64,000 nucleotides of DNA from Dechloromonas sp. Lineage in GTDB: Bacteria > Pseudomonadota > Gammaproteobacteria > Burkholderiales > Rhodocyclaceae. Positions within the stretch are counted from its first letter, which is position 1, and each line of letters starts with the position of its first letter. Positions 1 through 9,155 of this stretch are shown here, piece by piece. The position numbers were made by a program, and so were the translations under genes. The notes beneath the pieces are model-generated. The model was not told the DNA's origin. It searched no databases and saw only the letters and a list, made by a program, of their open reading frames with translations. The DNA lies in the NCBI GenBank assembly GCA_011391255.1, contig JAABQV010000002.1, positions 1 to 64,000 on the forward strand, given 5' to 3'.

Positions 1-100
<100 letters not shown>

Positions 101-125
101 TCAAATATTCCACGATCCAAATCGG

Positions 126-200
<75 letters not shown>

Positions 201-230
201 CTACCTTTAAAACCACTGCCAAACTGCGGA

Positions 231-304
231 TGGAGCGGGTGAAGGGAATCGAACCCTCGTCTTAAGCTTGGAAGGCTTCAGCTCTACCATTAAGCTACAC
301 CCGC
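231..304 (-). tRNA. tRNA-Gly (anticodon TCC)
   Basis: The reverse complement has a GCGGGTG/CACCCGC acceptor stem, a CTTCCAA anticodon loop, a GGTTCGATTCC T-arm and an encoded CCA. It is the middle tRNA of the Tyr-Gly-Thr-tuf operon. Confidence 0.97.
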
Positions 305-342
305 TTAACCAACGACCCACAACATGACGCATTAACAAATTC

Positions 343-427
<85 letters not shown>

Positions 428-440
428 GGAAGAACGCAAG

Positions 441-469
441 ATTATCCAGCCTTACGCTTAGCCTGTCAA
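441..469 (-). promoter_or_regulatory. Sigma-70 promoter of the tRNA-tuf operon
   Basis: On the minus strand TTGACA (464-469) is followed after exactly 17 nt by GATAAT (441-446), nearly the perfect sigma-70 consensus. The start of transcription would fall a few bases before tRNA-Tyr. The strength fits a tRNA/EF-Tu operon. Confidence 0.85.
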
Positions 470-482
470 CAATGATGAGCAT

Positions 483-508
483 AAAAAAACCGGCACCCGG
501 CCGGTTTT
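483..508 (-). terminator. Rho-independent terminator of the cytochrome c gene
   Basis: AAAACCGGC, a 5-nt loop and GCCGGTTTT form a 9-bp hairpin followed on the minus strand by a T-tract. It lies 17 nt after the cytochrome stop codon and isolates that gene from the tRNA operon promoter. Confidence 0.88.
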
Positions 509-524
509 GAGGAATCAGCTTAGA

Positions 525-833
525 TTACTTCTGAGACAGAACCCAAGCAACCAATTTCTTGGCTTCGTCAGGCGTAACAGTAGCGTTCGGCGGCATCGGG
601 ACGGCACCCCAGGTACCGGAACCACCCTTGATTACTTTTTCAGCCAGCATGGCCGGCGCCTTCGCATCGCCCTTGTACTTGGCGGCAACTTCTTTGTAGG
701 CCGGGCCAACGACTTTTTTGTCAACCTGGTGGCAAGCCATACAGTTCTTGGCTTTGGCCAGCGCTTCGTCGGCTTGAGCCTGACCAGCCATGACGAGGCC
801 GGCGGCGATCATTGCAACATAAACAGCTTTCAT
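525..833 (-). CDS. Periplasmic c-type cytochrome, c551/c552 type
   Basis: 102 aa, the size of small class I cytochromes (NirM/c551 type). Residues 1-21 look like a Sec signal peptide ending QAQA. The single haem site CMACH is at residues 31-35 and the VPMPPN segment probably supplies the axial methionine. It should carry electrons in the periplasm between the bc1 complex and a terminal reductase or oxidase. The ATG has a GGAG binding site. An FNR-like box lies about 150 bp upstream and a terminator follows, so it is probably a monocistronic, oxygen-regulated gene. The partner enzyme is not in the window. Confidence 0.9.
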   Translation of the reverse strand: MKAVYVAMIAAGLVMAGQAQADEALAKAKNCMACHQVDKKVVGPAYKEVAAKYKGDAKAPAMLAEKVIKGGSGTWGAVPMPPNATVTPDEAKKLVAWVLSQK

Positions 834-978
834 TATCTCGCTCCATTTGCGGGTTTATGGGTACATCAGCATTGCATGATAAAACCCTTTTCCGTCGCTT
901 GCAAACCGAAACGGAAAGGCAGGTTTTCGGAAGCAAATCTCCTTGGCCTGAGAAAATAACGCGGCGGGGTATCCTACG

Positions 979-992
979 TTGACATGAATCAA
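979..992. promoter_or_regulatory. FNR/Anr-like box upstream of cytochrome c
   Basis: TTGACATGAATCAA differs from the FNR consensus TTGAT-N4-ATCAA at one position when read on the minus strand. A TATTTT -10 candidate lies at 953-958 on the minus strand, so the box would be centred near -40 of a transcript reading toward the cytochrome gene, the usual class II activator position. Confidence 0.5.
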
Positions 993-1001
993 CGGGAAGA
1001 C

Positions 1002-2855
1002 CTACTTTCTTCGTATCTGCCCGACATCGCGAACCGCGCCCTTATCTGCCGAAGTGGCCATCAGCGCGTAAGCCTGAAGTGCTGCGGAGACAATACGCTC
1101 GCGGCCAACCGGCTGCCAGGCAGCATCTCCACGGGCATCCATTCCCACCCGCCGGGCATTGAGCGCCTCGTCGGAGATCATCAACTGAATGCGGCGGGCA
1201 AAAATGTCGATTTCGATGGTGTCGCCTTCTTCGACCAAGCCAATCGCGCCACCATCGGCTGCTTCCGGCGAGGCGTGACCAATCGAAAGGCCGGAAGTGC
1301 CGCCGGAAAAACGGCCATCGGTGAGCAAAGCACACTCTTTACCAAGACCCATCGATTTGAGATAAGAGGTCGGGTAGAGCATTTCCTGCATACCAGGGCC
1401 GCCCTTGGGGCCTTCGTAACGAATCACGACGACATCGCCGGCAACAATTTTGCCGGCCAAAATGGCGTCGACCGCAGCATCCTGACTCTCGAAAACGCGG
1501 GCGCGGCCGGTGAATTTCAGAATGGAATCATCGACCCCGGCGGTTTTGACGATACATCCATCAAGCGCAATGTTGCCGTAGAGCACGGCGAGACCGCCAT
1601 CCTGCGAGTAGGCATTGGACTTGTTGCGGATACAACCATTGGTACGATCCAGATCGAGTTCGTTAAAGCGGCGATTCTGTGAAAATGCCGTTTGCGTCGG
1701 CACGCCACCGGGTGCCGCCTTGAAGAATTCGTGCACCTTGAGATCGTGTTCGCGCACAATATCCCAGCGATCAATCGCTTCGCCGAGATTTTTGGAATAT
1801 ACGGTCGGCACATTACGCTGGATCAGCCCGGCACGATCGAGCTCACCGAGAATCCCCATAATGCCGCCGGCGCGATGGACGTCTTCGATGTGATACTGCT
1901 GCGTCGCTGGCGCAACTTTGGCCAGACAGGGCACCTTACGCGAAATACGGTCGATGTCACTCATCGTGAAGTCGACGCCGGCTTCCTGCGCGGCGGCAAG
2001 AATGTGCAACACGGTATTGGTCGAACCACCCATCGAGACGTCGAGTGTCATCGCGTTTTCAAAAGCCGCCTTGGTCGCGATAGCGCGCGGCAAGACGCTG
2101 ACATCATCCTGCTCGTAATAGCGCTTGCAGAGATCGACAACAACGCGGCCTGCCTTGAGGAAGAGCTCCTTACGGTCGGCGTGCGTTGCCAGCATCGTGC
2201 CGTTGCCGGGCAAGCTGAGGCCGAGCGCTTCGGTCAGGCAGTTCATCGAGTTGGCGGTGAACATGCCGGAACACGACCCGCAGGTCGGGCAGGCGGAACG
2301 CTCAAAGCTCTCGACTTCGGCATCGCTGACTGACTTGTCACCTGCCTTGATCATCGCGTCGATGAGGTCAATCTTGATCGTCTGATCCTTCCAGCTAACC
2401 TTGCCGGCTTCCATCGGGCCGCCGGAAACAAAAATCACCGGAATATTGACGCGCATCGCCGCCATCAGCATGCCTGGGGTGATTTTGTCGCAATTGGAGA
2501 TACAGACCATGGCGTCGGCGCAATGGGCATTGACCATGTATTCGACCGAATCGGCGATCAAGTCGCGACTTGGCAGCGAATAGAGCATGCCGCTGTGTCC
2601 CATGGCGATGCCGTCGTCGATGGCGATGGTGTTGAATTCCTTGGCGATGCCGCCGGCCGCTTCAATTTCACGCGCCACCAGTTGCCCCATATCCTTAAGG
2701 TGCACGTGACCGGGAACGAACTGCGTGAACGAATTAACCACGGCGATGATTGGCTTGCCGAAATCACCATCCTTCATGCCGGTTGCGCGCCACAGGGCGC
2801 GGGCGCCGGCCATGTTGCGGCCGTGCGTGGAGGTGCGTGAGCGATATTGTGGCAT
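1002..2855 (-). CDS. ilvD: Dihydroxy-acid dehydratase
   Basis: 617 aa, full length for the E. coli-type IlvD. It dehydrates 2,3-dihydroxy-isovalerate and 2,3-dihydroxy-3-methylvalerate to the 2-keto acids of valine and isoleucine synthesis. The N-terminus [20 protein letters not shown] is characteristic, and the family cysteines are visible in [12 protein letters not shown] and [16 protein letters not shown]. The C-terminal [19 protein letters not shown] block is also conserved. It is transcribed divergently from lgt across 88 bp and no other ilv gene is nearby. Confidence 0.98.
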   Translation of the reverse strand: MPQYRSRTSTHGRNMAGARALWRATGMKDGDFGKPIIAVVNSFTQFVPGHVHLKDMGQLVAREIEAAGGIAKEFNTIAIDDGIAMGHSGMLYSLPSRDLIADSVEYMVNAHCADAMVCISNCDKITPGMLMAAMRVNIPVIFVSGGPMEAGKVSWKDQTIKIDLIDAMIKAGDKSVSDAEVESFERSACPTCGSCSGMFTANSMNCLTEALGLSLPGNGTMLATHADRKELFLKAGRVVVDLCKRYYEQDDVSVLPRAIATKAAFENAMTLDVSMGGSTNTVLHILAAAQEAGVDFTMSDIDRISRKVPCLAKVAPATQQYHIEDVHRAGGIMGILGELDRAGLIQRNVPTVYSKNLGEAIDRWDIVREHDLKVHEFFKAAPGGVPTQTAFSQNRRFNELDLDRTNGCIRNKSNAYSQDGGLAVLYGNIALDGCIVKTAGVDDSILKFTGRARVFESQDAAVDAILAGKIVAGDVVVIRYEGPKGGPGMQEMLYPTSYLKSMGLGKECALLTDGRFSGGTSGLSIGHASPEAADGGAIGLVEEGDTIEIDIFARRIQLMISDEALNARRVGMDARGDAAWQPVGRERIVSAALQAYALMATSADKGAVRDVGQIRRK

Positions 2856-2907
2856 CTAAATCTCCGTCAAAACTGTGCGCCGTCGTCTTCTCAGATTCGG
2901 CGCGAAC

Positions 2908-2913
2908 TATAAT
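2908..2913 (+). promoter_or_regulatory. Candidate -10 element for lgt
   Basis: A perfect TATAAT lies 30 bp upstream of the lgt start in the ilvD-lgt divergent gap. No good -35 is visible at the usual spacing. Confidence 0.45.
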
Positions 2914-2943
2914 CTACGAATTCTAGCTGACTCTGAATCCGCA

Positions 2944-3741
2944 ATGCTTTTTCACCCGCAGTTCGACCCGATTGCTTTTTCGCTTGGCCCGCTATCCGTG
3001 CGCTGGTACGGTTTGATGTATCTATTGGCCTTCGTTCAATTTATCTGGCTCGGGCGCCTGCGGATCAAGCGCGGCAATACCCTGCTCAGCGTCGAGCAGC
3101 TCGACGACCTGCTTTTTTACGGCATGCTCGGGGTAATCATCGGCGGGCGCCTGGGGCAAGTTATTTTCTACGAACCGGCCTACTTTCTCAGTCATCCGCT
3201 GGAAATTTTTGCCATCTGGAAAGGCGGCATGAGCTTTCACGGCGGCTTTCTCGGCGTGCTGTTCGCAATGATGCTTTGGGCGCGCAAAGCGCGATTTAAC
3301 TGGCTCGACATCACCGATTTCATTGTGCCGCTGGTGCCACTCGGGCTGGCGGCCGGGCGCGTTGGCAATTTCATCAATGGCGAATTGTGGGGCCGGGTTG
3401 CCGACGCAACCCTGCCGTGGGCGATGATTTTTCCGCAGGCAGGCGACCTGCAGCCGCGTCATCCGTCGCAGCTTTACCATGTCGCGCTGGAGGGTATCGC
3501 CCTCTTCGTAATTTTGTGGCTTTTCAGCCGTCGACCGCGACCACGGCGCGCCGTCTCCGGGCTTTTCCTGATCGGCTACGGCACGTTTCGCTTTATCACC
3601 GAATTTTTCCGCGAACCGGATCATGGTATTTTCGGCCAATCATACGCCATCAGCATGGGTCAATGGCTATCGCTACCAATGATCGTTATCGGCATCGCGC
3701 TTATCATTCACGCTTATCGAACAGAGGAGAATTCAGCATGA
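2944..3741 (+). CDS. lgt: Phosphatidylglycerol-prolipoprotein diacylglyceryl transferase
   Basis: 265 aa inner-membrane enzyme that transfers diacylglycerol from phosphatidylglycerol to the lipobox cysteine of prolipoproteins. The start [16 protein letters not shown] was preferred over the upstream in-frame ATG at 2875, because family members begin here and the earlier start would overlap the promoter. The Lgt signature is visible as [14 protein letters not shown], with the upstream GGRLG and HGGFLG motifs and several hydrophobic segments. The 3' end overlaps the next gene by ATGA. Confidence 0.97.
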   Translation: MLFHPQFDPIAFSLGPLSVRWYGLMYLLAFVQFIWLGRLRIKRGNTLLSVEQLDDLLFYGMLGVIIGGRLGQVIFYEPAYFLSHPLEIFAIWKGGMSFHGGFLGVLFAMMLWARKARFNWLDITDFIVPLVPLGLAAGRVGNFINGELWGRVADATLPWAMIFPQAGDLQPRHPSQLYHVALEGIALFVILWLFSRRPRPRRAVSGLFLIGYGTFRFITEFFREPDHGIFGQSYAISMGQWLSLPMIVIGIALIIHAYRTEENSA

Positions 3742-4217
3742 ACCAACGTCCATTCAAAGTGCTCGGGATTCAGCAAATCGCCATCGGCGGGCCGTCCAAG
3801 GAAAAGCTGCGCACGCTGTGGGTCGAAAAATTCGGCCTCGAAATAACCAGCACCTTCGTCTCCGAGCGCGAAAATGTCGACGAAGATATCTGCGCCATGG
3901 GTGTCGGCCCGTTCAAGGTCGAGGTTGATTTGATGCAGCCACTCGACCCGGAAAAAAAACCAGCAGTGCACACCACGCCGCTCAATCACGTCGGCCTCTG
4001 GATCGACGATCTACCCAAGGCCGTTGAATGGCTCTCGGCCAATGGCGTGCGCTTTGCGCCGGGCGGCATCCGCAAGGGCGCTGCCGGCTTCGACATTACC
4101 TTCCTGCACCCCAAGGGCAATGAGGAGTTCCCGATTGGCGGCGAAGGCGTTCTGATCGAACTGGTTCAGGCACCACCTGAAGTGGTCAGCGCCTTTGCCC
4201 GACTGGCCAGCCAATAA
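3738..4217 (+). CDS. VOC (glyoxalase/bleomycin-resistance fold) family protein
   Basis: 159 aa single protein with the paired beta-alpha-beta-beta-beta modules of the vicinal oxygen chelate superfamily: IQQIAIGG near the start and [18 protein letters not shown] in the middle. The late [14 protein letters not shown] resembles the C-terminal metal-ligand Glu strand of lactoylglutathione lyase and methylmalonyl-CoA epimerase. Exact substrate unknown. It starts within the lgt stop codon (ATGA), so its translation is probably coupled to lgt. Confidence 0.75.
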   Translation: MNQRPFKVLGIQQIAIGGPSKEKLRTLWVEKFGLEITSTFVSERENVDEDICAMGVGPFKVEVDLMQPLDPEKKPAVHTTPLNHVGLWIDDLPKAVEWLSANGVRFAPGGIRKGAAGFDITFLHPKGNEEFPIGGEGVLIELVQAPPEVVSAFARLASQ

Positions 4218-4225
4218 GCGCAAGC

Positions 4226-4981
4226 ATGACCGACGAGGACGATCTCGCCGACAACGATTCAGCTACCGCTTCAGCGCTGGAAGCCACGGCAGCCATACTG
4301 CCGTGGCTGGCCAAGCCGCAGAAACTGCGCTTTGCGCCGGCACTCAATCAGCGCTGGGTGAGCTCCTGCCAGCGCCTGAGCAGCGCCTGGGCCGGGCGCC
4401 ACGCCGAGGGCCTGAACGATCTCCGGCCGGCCATCTTTAGCCTCTATAGCCTCAGCCTGGAAACCGCCGATACTGACTGCCTGCGTCTTGGCGAGGCACT
4501 AGCCAGCGCCACCGACCGGCTTGATGAAGAGACGGCGCCACCGCGCGTCATCGCCGCCTTAAGCGCTTGCATCGAGTGCCTGGTTGAGGCTGACGGACTT
4601 GAACATCCTTCGTTCATTGAGCGCGCGCGACACTTCTCCAAACGTTTGGAGGACTGCGCAGCCTGTGCGCAGGGGGACAACGAACGATCAGCTGTCATCG
4701 ACCGTCTTTTTGTTGCCGAAACCGGGGAAAGACTGGAGCGCATGCATGACGCACTTGCCGCTTTGCCGCCAGACGGCGAAACCCTGCTGATTGAAACCGA
4801 TGAGCTGATCCAGCATGCCGAGCACATAGCTTTGTTCGGCATCGTTCACGCCGCGCGGCAGTTGATGAAAACCCTGAATCAGGCCAACCTGCATCACAGC
4901 CTTGAGAGCGAAACCATCCGCGCCCACGTCTTGCGGCAGTTGGAAGCCTTAAACCAGTTGAATGTTGCGGTCGACCGCTGA
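4226..4981 (+). CDS. Hypothetical helical protein, possibly a degenerate HPt-like domain
   Basis: 251 aa, rich in Ala, Leu and Glu, with no signal peptide or membrane segment. I do not recognise a defined family. Near residues 185-215, TDELIQHAEHIALFGIVHAARQL resembles the helix of HPt/CheA P1 domains, but the phospho-accepting His position appears to be Asp. If it is an HPt relative it would be a non-phosphorylated scaffold. It starts 8 nt after the VOC gene, so it probably belongs to the lgt operon. Its 3' end overlaps the convergent GAF gene by 33 bp. Confidence 0.6.
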   Translation: MTDEDDLADNDSATASALEATAAILPWLAKPQKLRFAPALNQRWVSSCQRLSSAWAGRHAEGLNDLRPAIFSLYSLSLETADTDCLRLGEALASATDRLDEETAPPRVIAALSACIECLVEADGLEHPSFIERARHFSKRLEDCAACAQGDNERSAVIDRLFVAETGERLERMHDALAALPPDGETLLIETDELIQHAEHIALFGIVHAARQLMKTLNQANLHHSLESETIRAHVLRQLEALNQLNVAVDR

Positions 4982-5599
4982 AACGGGCAGATTTTTCAGC
5001 ACATCGCGCAAACGCTCCTGCGCCATTTCATTCTGCCGTCGCGCTTCCTCAGCCTCATATTCAACCAGCGCCAAAGCCACCAGATTGGCGACGGCATGGG
5101 CAAACAGCCGGTGCGTGGCAGTCCATGGCAGATGGGTAGCGACCTGCTCGAGACAAAGCACACCCTCAAGGCCGCCGCGTATGTGAATCGGTGTATCGAG
5201 CAGCGCGGTAATGCCGTTCTCTGCCAGATAGTTGCCGACAAACTCCCGAGTTGCCGGATGCAGGCTGGCATCGTCGGCAGCAATACATTCTTCACTGCGC
5301 AAAGCGCGAAAATAATGCGGGTAGTCCTTGGCGTGCAAGCTCATGCCCTTACGGTGATGCGCACCGGCAAGTTCATAAAGATCAAGGCAGCGCAACTCTG
5401 CCTGTGAGTCACACAACGCCCAGATACTGACGCGACCGATACCGGACATCTGTGCCGCCGATTCGGTCAGGATGCTGAGCGTCACATCAAGCGTCGCCTC
5501 CTTGAAATAGGCGCCGCGCGAGAGGCGGGCAACACCTTCCTGCAAATCGGTGGGCGACATCAAGGTGAGGTTGATACCGGGATTACGCGTTAAATCCAT
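4949..5599 (-). CDS. GAF-domain protein
   Basis: 216 aa. Residues about 30-185 form a GAF domain (SQMSGIGRVSIWAL, LDTPIHIRGGLEGVLCLEQ, HAVANLVALAL) followed by a short acidic coiled coil (EYEAEEARRQNEMAQERLRDVL). In histidine kinases and diguanylate cyclases such a coil leads to an output domain, but here the protein stops about 15 residues later. It may be a free-standing sensor module or a truncated kinase. The 3' end overlaps the convergent upstream gene by 33 bp. The ligand is unknown. Confidence 0.75.
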   Translation of the reverse strand: MDLTRNPGINLTLMSPTDLQEGVARLSRGAYFKEATLDVTLSILTESAAQMSGIGRVSIWALCDSQAELRCLDLYELAGAHHRKGMSLHAKDYPHYFRALRSEECIAADDASLHPATREFVGNYLAENGITALLDTPIHIRGGLEGVLCLEQVATHLPWTATHRLFAHAVANLVALALVEYEAEEARRQNEMAQERLRDVLKNLPVSAVDRNIQLV

Positions 5600-5709
5600 A
5601 TTGGCTGATGATCTTGATCGCCATAGCGACCTGTTAGAACACCAGTAAGTTTATGGGCGGCGCGCTAAATCAACCGTGAAATTCTCCTCAAAAGATAAAA
5701 GTTAAATTT

Positions 5710-6048
5710 TTAATCGGGCTGCCCCGGCGTTGTCTTGAAAACGAAGGCCGCCTGCTCCACGTCAGTGATCCAGACCAAACCATCACCATAATGACCGGTT
5801 TGCGCGACTTTCATGATGCAGTCAAAAATAGACTGCGCCGCATCGTCCGGCGCAATAACTTCGATTCGCACCTTGGGCGTGTAGTCAGTCAGTTGTTCCT
5901 TGATTTTGTGTTGCACTAGGCGCCGGTTTGGCGCACTACAGCCCTCAACCTTGCTGACAGTCATGCCGGGAAAATCTGGCAGGGCAACCAATGCGTCGCG
6001 CAAGGAAGCCAATTTATTGGGGCGAATAACCGCCTTTATCTCTTTCAT
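5710..6048 (-). CDS. PII-family protein of the metal-efflux-associated group
   Basis: 112 aa with the GlnB fold: MKEIKAVIRPNKLASLRDALV at the N-terminus, PKVRIEVIAPDD after the T-loop, and GDGLVWITDVEQA near the C-terminus. The T-loop lacks the YRGAEY uridylylation motif, so GlnD-type uridylylation is not expected. A PII subgroup linked to heavy-metal RND pumps (called PII-NG) is known, and this protein fits it. Its ATG overlaps the stop of the RND pump gene by 4 nt, so pump and PII are co-translated. It may sense nucleotides or metal and modulate the pump. Confidence 0.85.
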   Translation of the reverse strand: MKEIKAVIRPNKLASLRDALVALPDFPGMTVSKVEGCSAPNRRLVQHKIKEQLTDYTPKVRIEVIAPDDAAQSIFDCIMKVAQTGHYGDGLVWITDVEQAAFVFKTTPGQPD

Positions 6049-9000
6049 GCTTCAATTTTCTCCTCATCAAACCAGCGATAAATTGTTGGCAAAACTAGCA
6101 AGGTGAGCAGCGTGCAGGTTATCAACCCGCCAATGACCACAATCGCCAACGGCCGTTGCACTTCTGAACCGGGCCCATCCGAAAACAGGAAAGGGACAAG
6201 ACCGAGCATGGCGACTGTGGCGGTCATCATCACCGGCCTGAAGCGTAGCGTTGCACCTTCGATCACGGCTTGCTCCACGGTTCGCCCTTCTTCTCGAAGA
6301 CTGCGAATATAGGACACTAGAACCACCCCGTTGAGCACAGCAATGCCCCATAGCGCAATGAAACCGACCGAGGCCGGCACCGAAAGGTATTCACCAGAAA
6401 CAAAGAGCCCGATGATGCCGCCGACTGAAGCGAACGGCAGCACCGTGATGATCAGCGTCGCAAAACGTAGTGAGTTAAAGAGAACAAAAAGCAGGAAGAA
6501 AATCGCCGCGACAGTAATCGGAACAATCACCATCAGGTGCCCCAAGGCGCGCTCCATATTCTGGAACTGGCCGCCCCACTCGAGGTAGTAACCCTCTGGC
6601 AACTTGACCTGAGACTCAACTTTCTTCTGCAGCTCGGCCACAAAGCCCCCAAGGTCACGATCTTTGACGTTGACTCCGACCACAATGCGCCGCTTGCCAA
6701 GCTCCCTGGATATCTGCGCCGGGCCATCCATAACGCTAATTTTCGCTACGTCAGCCAAGCGCACCTGAGCGCCATTCGGTGAGGTAATCAACACACTGGA
6801 AATGGCTTCAACATTGTTACGGAAGTTTTCGGGTAAGCGAACGCTGGCGGGAAACCGTTTCGCGCCCTCAAAGATCTCCGTTGCCACTTTGCCGCCAATC
6901 GCTGTTTCCAGAACGTCATTAACATCGGAGACGTTCAAACCAAGACGGGCGATAGCCTGACGATCAATTTCGATCGACAAATACTGCTGTCCGCTGATTC
7001 TCTGGACTCGCATATCCCTTGCCCCGTCGAGGCTTTGAGCCACCTTGCCAATCTCGCCGGCAACGCGCTTCAGCTCCTCCAGATCATCGCCAAAAACCTT
7101 AACGGCAATATCTGATCGAACCCCAGTCACCATCTCGGCCACCCGGGCCGAAATCGGCTGCGCCATGACCACCTGTACGCCGGGCAAGACCTTGAGCTTC
7201 TCGCGCATGGCTTCCTGAATGGTGTCCTGAGTCCAGCCATCCGGCCATTCGGCGCGCGGCTTCAGGCTGACGATGGGTGTCGACTCATTCGGCCCTTGCG
7301 GATCAGCTGGAGACTCACCGCGACCAACGCCAGAAACGGCAGACTTAACCCCTGGCACTTGCATGACCAGGCGCATCGCCTCCATTTCCATCTTGATCGA
7401 CTCTTCAAGCGAAATATTCGGTACCCGGTTGATACCCGGCACGACAGAGCCTTCATTCATTTCCGGGATAAATGCCGTTCCAAGGAAAGGTACGGTAGCT
7501 GCCGTCATGCAAAAAATAAGAACCGAAGCGCCCACTGTCTTTTTCTGGTTCGTCATCGTCCAGTGCAGCATTTTTAGATATCGCTGCTTCATGATGGCGA
7601 TCAGGCGGGTATCGTGATCGCCATCATGCGCCGGTGCCTTGAGCAGATAGGTTGCCATAACCGGGGTCAGCGTCAAGGAGAGCACCAGAGAAATAGCCAG
7701 CGCAATGGCAATCGTGTAAGCCAGCGGCGCGAACATTTTGCCTTCCATGCCCTGCAAGGTCATCAGCGGCAAGAAAACAAGAATGATGATGCCCACCCCG
7801 AAAATCACTGGCGTGGCGACCTCAACCACGGCGTGCAGGATGATCCGCAACTGACTTTCGCCGGATTTGGCTTTGCGCCCCAACTGCAGAAACGCATTTT
7901 CAACCACCACGACGGAACCATCGACCATAAGTCCAATCGCGATCGCCAAGCCACCCAGCGACATCAGGTTGGCAGAAATCCCCAGCTTGTTCATCGCAAC
8001 GAAGGTTAGCAACGGCGTTAACACCAGTGTCGCAACCACAATCAGCGAAGAGCGAACGTCACCCAAAAAGAGGAAGAGCACAACAACAACCAGCAAAACA
8101 CCTTCAAGCAGCACCTTGGTCACGGTCCACAACGCCGCATCAACCAATTCCGAGCGGTCGTAATAAGGCACAATTTTCAAGCCGTCCGGCAGCATGTTCT
8201 TGCTGTTGATCTCGTCAACCCTCGTCTTGATTTTGCTGACTACCGATTTCGCATTACCCCCCGCGAGCATCATGACGACGCCACCCACCGCCTCGGTCGT
8301 ACCATTTTTGACGACGGCACCAGCGCGCACCTCGTGGCCGATCTGAACTTCAGCGACATCGCGCACGAAGACCGGTACTCCGTCTTTTTCTTTGAGGACG
8401 ATCACCCGTAGGTCGTCGAGATCTTTGACCAGTCCAACGCCTCTGATCAGGTACTGCTCCGCATAGTGCGGCAAAATACCGCCCGCCGAATTGGCATTGT
8501 TACGCCCGACCGCCTTATAAACATCAGTAATATTCAAACCAAAGTGGCGTAACCGATCAGGATTGACCAGGACCTGATATTGCTTCGAAAAGCCACCCTG
8601 CGAGTTGATTTCTGCCACCCCCGGAATCGAACGCAGCAAGGGCCGCGCCACCCAATCCTGAGCGGTTCGGCGTTGCATCAATTCTTCCTCAGTTAGCGCC
8701 CGGTCACCATCATCCGCTCGCTCCAAAGTGTATTGATAAACCTCACCCAAACCGGTCGAAACCGGCCCGAGTGTTGGGGTAATGCCTTCGGGCAGTCGCG
8801 AGCCAACCTCCAACAGCCTTTCCATGACCAACTGCCGGGCGAAATAAACGTTTGTCTTGTCAGTGAATACCAGCGTAATCAAGGAGAGGCCTGGCCGGTT
8901 CAACGAGCGCATCTCTTCGAGGCCCGGCAAGCCGGTCATCGCGATTTCCAAAGGCACGGTGGCGGAGCGCTCGACCTCCTCAGGCGAACGGCCCGGCGCC

Positions 9001-9155
9001 TCGGTAGCAATCTGAACCTGAATATTGGTAACATCAGGGAAGGCATCGACCGATAGCTTGCGTGCGGCATCAAGGCCAAACAAAAGCATTACAGCGGCGA
9101 TCACCGCAACAATGAGGCGCTGCGCCAGCGCGCCGCGTACTAGGGATTCAATCAC
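6045..9155 (-). CDS. czcA: Heavy-metal RND efflux pump, CzcA/CusA family
   Basis: 1036 aa, full length for an HME-RND proton antiporter of the inner membrane. It begins MIESLVRGALAQRLIV and has the TM4 segment IAIGLMVDGSVVVVENAF. The first acidic residue of the CzcA DFG motif is Ala here, as in CusA, but the following VDGSVVVVEN differs from the CusA VDAAIVMIEN, so substrate prediction between divalent and monovalent metals is unsafe. It pairs with the adaptor and outer-membrane genes upstream (overlap of 4 nt with the adaptor) and with the PII gene downstream. Confidence 0.95.
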   Translation of the reverse strand: MIESLVRGALAQRLIVAVIAAVMLLFGLDAARKLSVDAFPDVTNIQVQIATEAPGRSPEEVERSATVPLEIAMTGLPGLEEMRSLNRPGLSLITLVFTDKTNVYFARQLVMERLLEVGSRLPEGITPTLGPVSTGLGEVYQYTLERADDGDRALTEEELMQRRTAQDWVARPLLRSIPGVAEINSQGGFSKQYQVLVNPDRLRHFGLNITDVYKAVGRNNANSAGGILPHYAEQYLIRGVGLVKDLDDLRVIVLKEKDGVPVFVRDVAEVQIGHEVRAGAVVKNGTTEAVGGVVMMLAGGNAKSVVSKIKTRVDEINSKNMLPDGLKIVPYYDRSELVDAALWTVTKVLLEGVLLVVVVLFLFLGDVRSSLIVVATLVLTPLLTFVAMNKLGISANLMSLGGLAIAIGLMVDGSVVVVENAFLQLGRKAKSGESQLRIILHAVVEVATPVIFGVGIIILVFLPLMTLQGMEGKMFAPLAYTIAIALAISLVLSLTLTPVMATYLLKAPAHDGDHDTRLIAIMKQRYLKMLHWTMTNQKKTVGASVLIFCMTAATVPFLGTAFIPEMNEGSVVPGINRVPNISLEESIKMEMEAMRLVMQVPGVKSAVSGVGRGESPADPQGPNESTPIVSLKPRAEWPDGWTQDTIQEAMREKLKVLPGVQVVMAQPISARVAEMVTGVRSDIAVKVFGDDLEELKRVAGEIGKVAQSLDGARDMRVQRISGQQYLSIEIDRQAIARLGLNVSDVNDVLETAIGGKVATEIFEGAKRFPASVRLPENFRNNVEAISSVLITSPNGAQVRLADVAKISVMDGPAQISRELGKRRIVVGVNVKDRDLGGFVAELQKKVESQVKLPEGYYLEWGGQFQNMERALGHLMVIVPITVAAIFFLLFVLFNSLRFATLIITVLPFASVGGIIGLFVSGEYLSVPASVGFIALWGIAVLNGVVLVSYIRSLREEGRTVEQAVIEGATLRFRPVMMTATVAMLGLVPFLFSDGPGSEVQRPLAIVVIGGLITCTLLTLLVLPTIYRWFDEEKIEA

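Noticed and set aside
1692-2333. 213-residue plus-strand ORF within ilvD
   Set aside because: It lies fully antisense to a full-length conserved ilvD and has no domain or binding site of its own.
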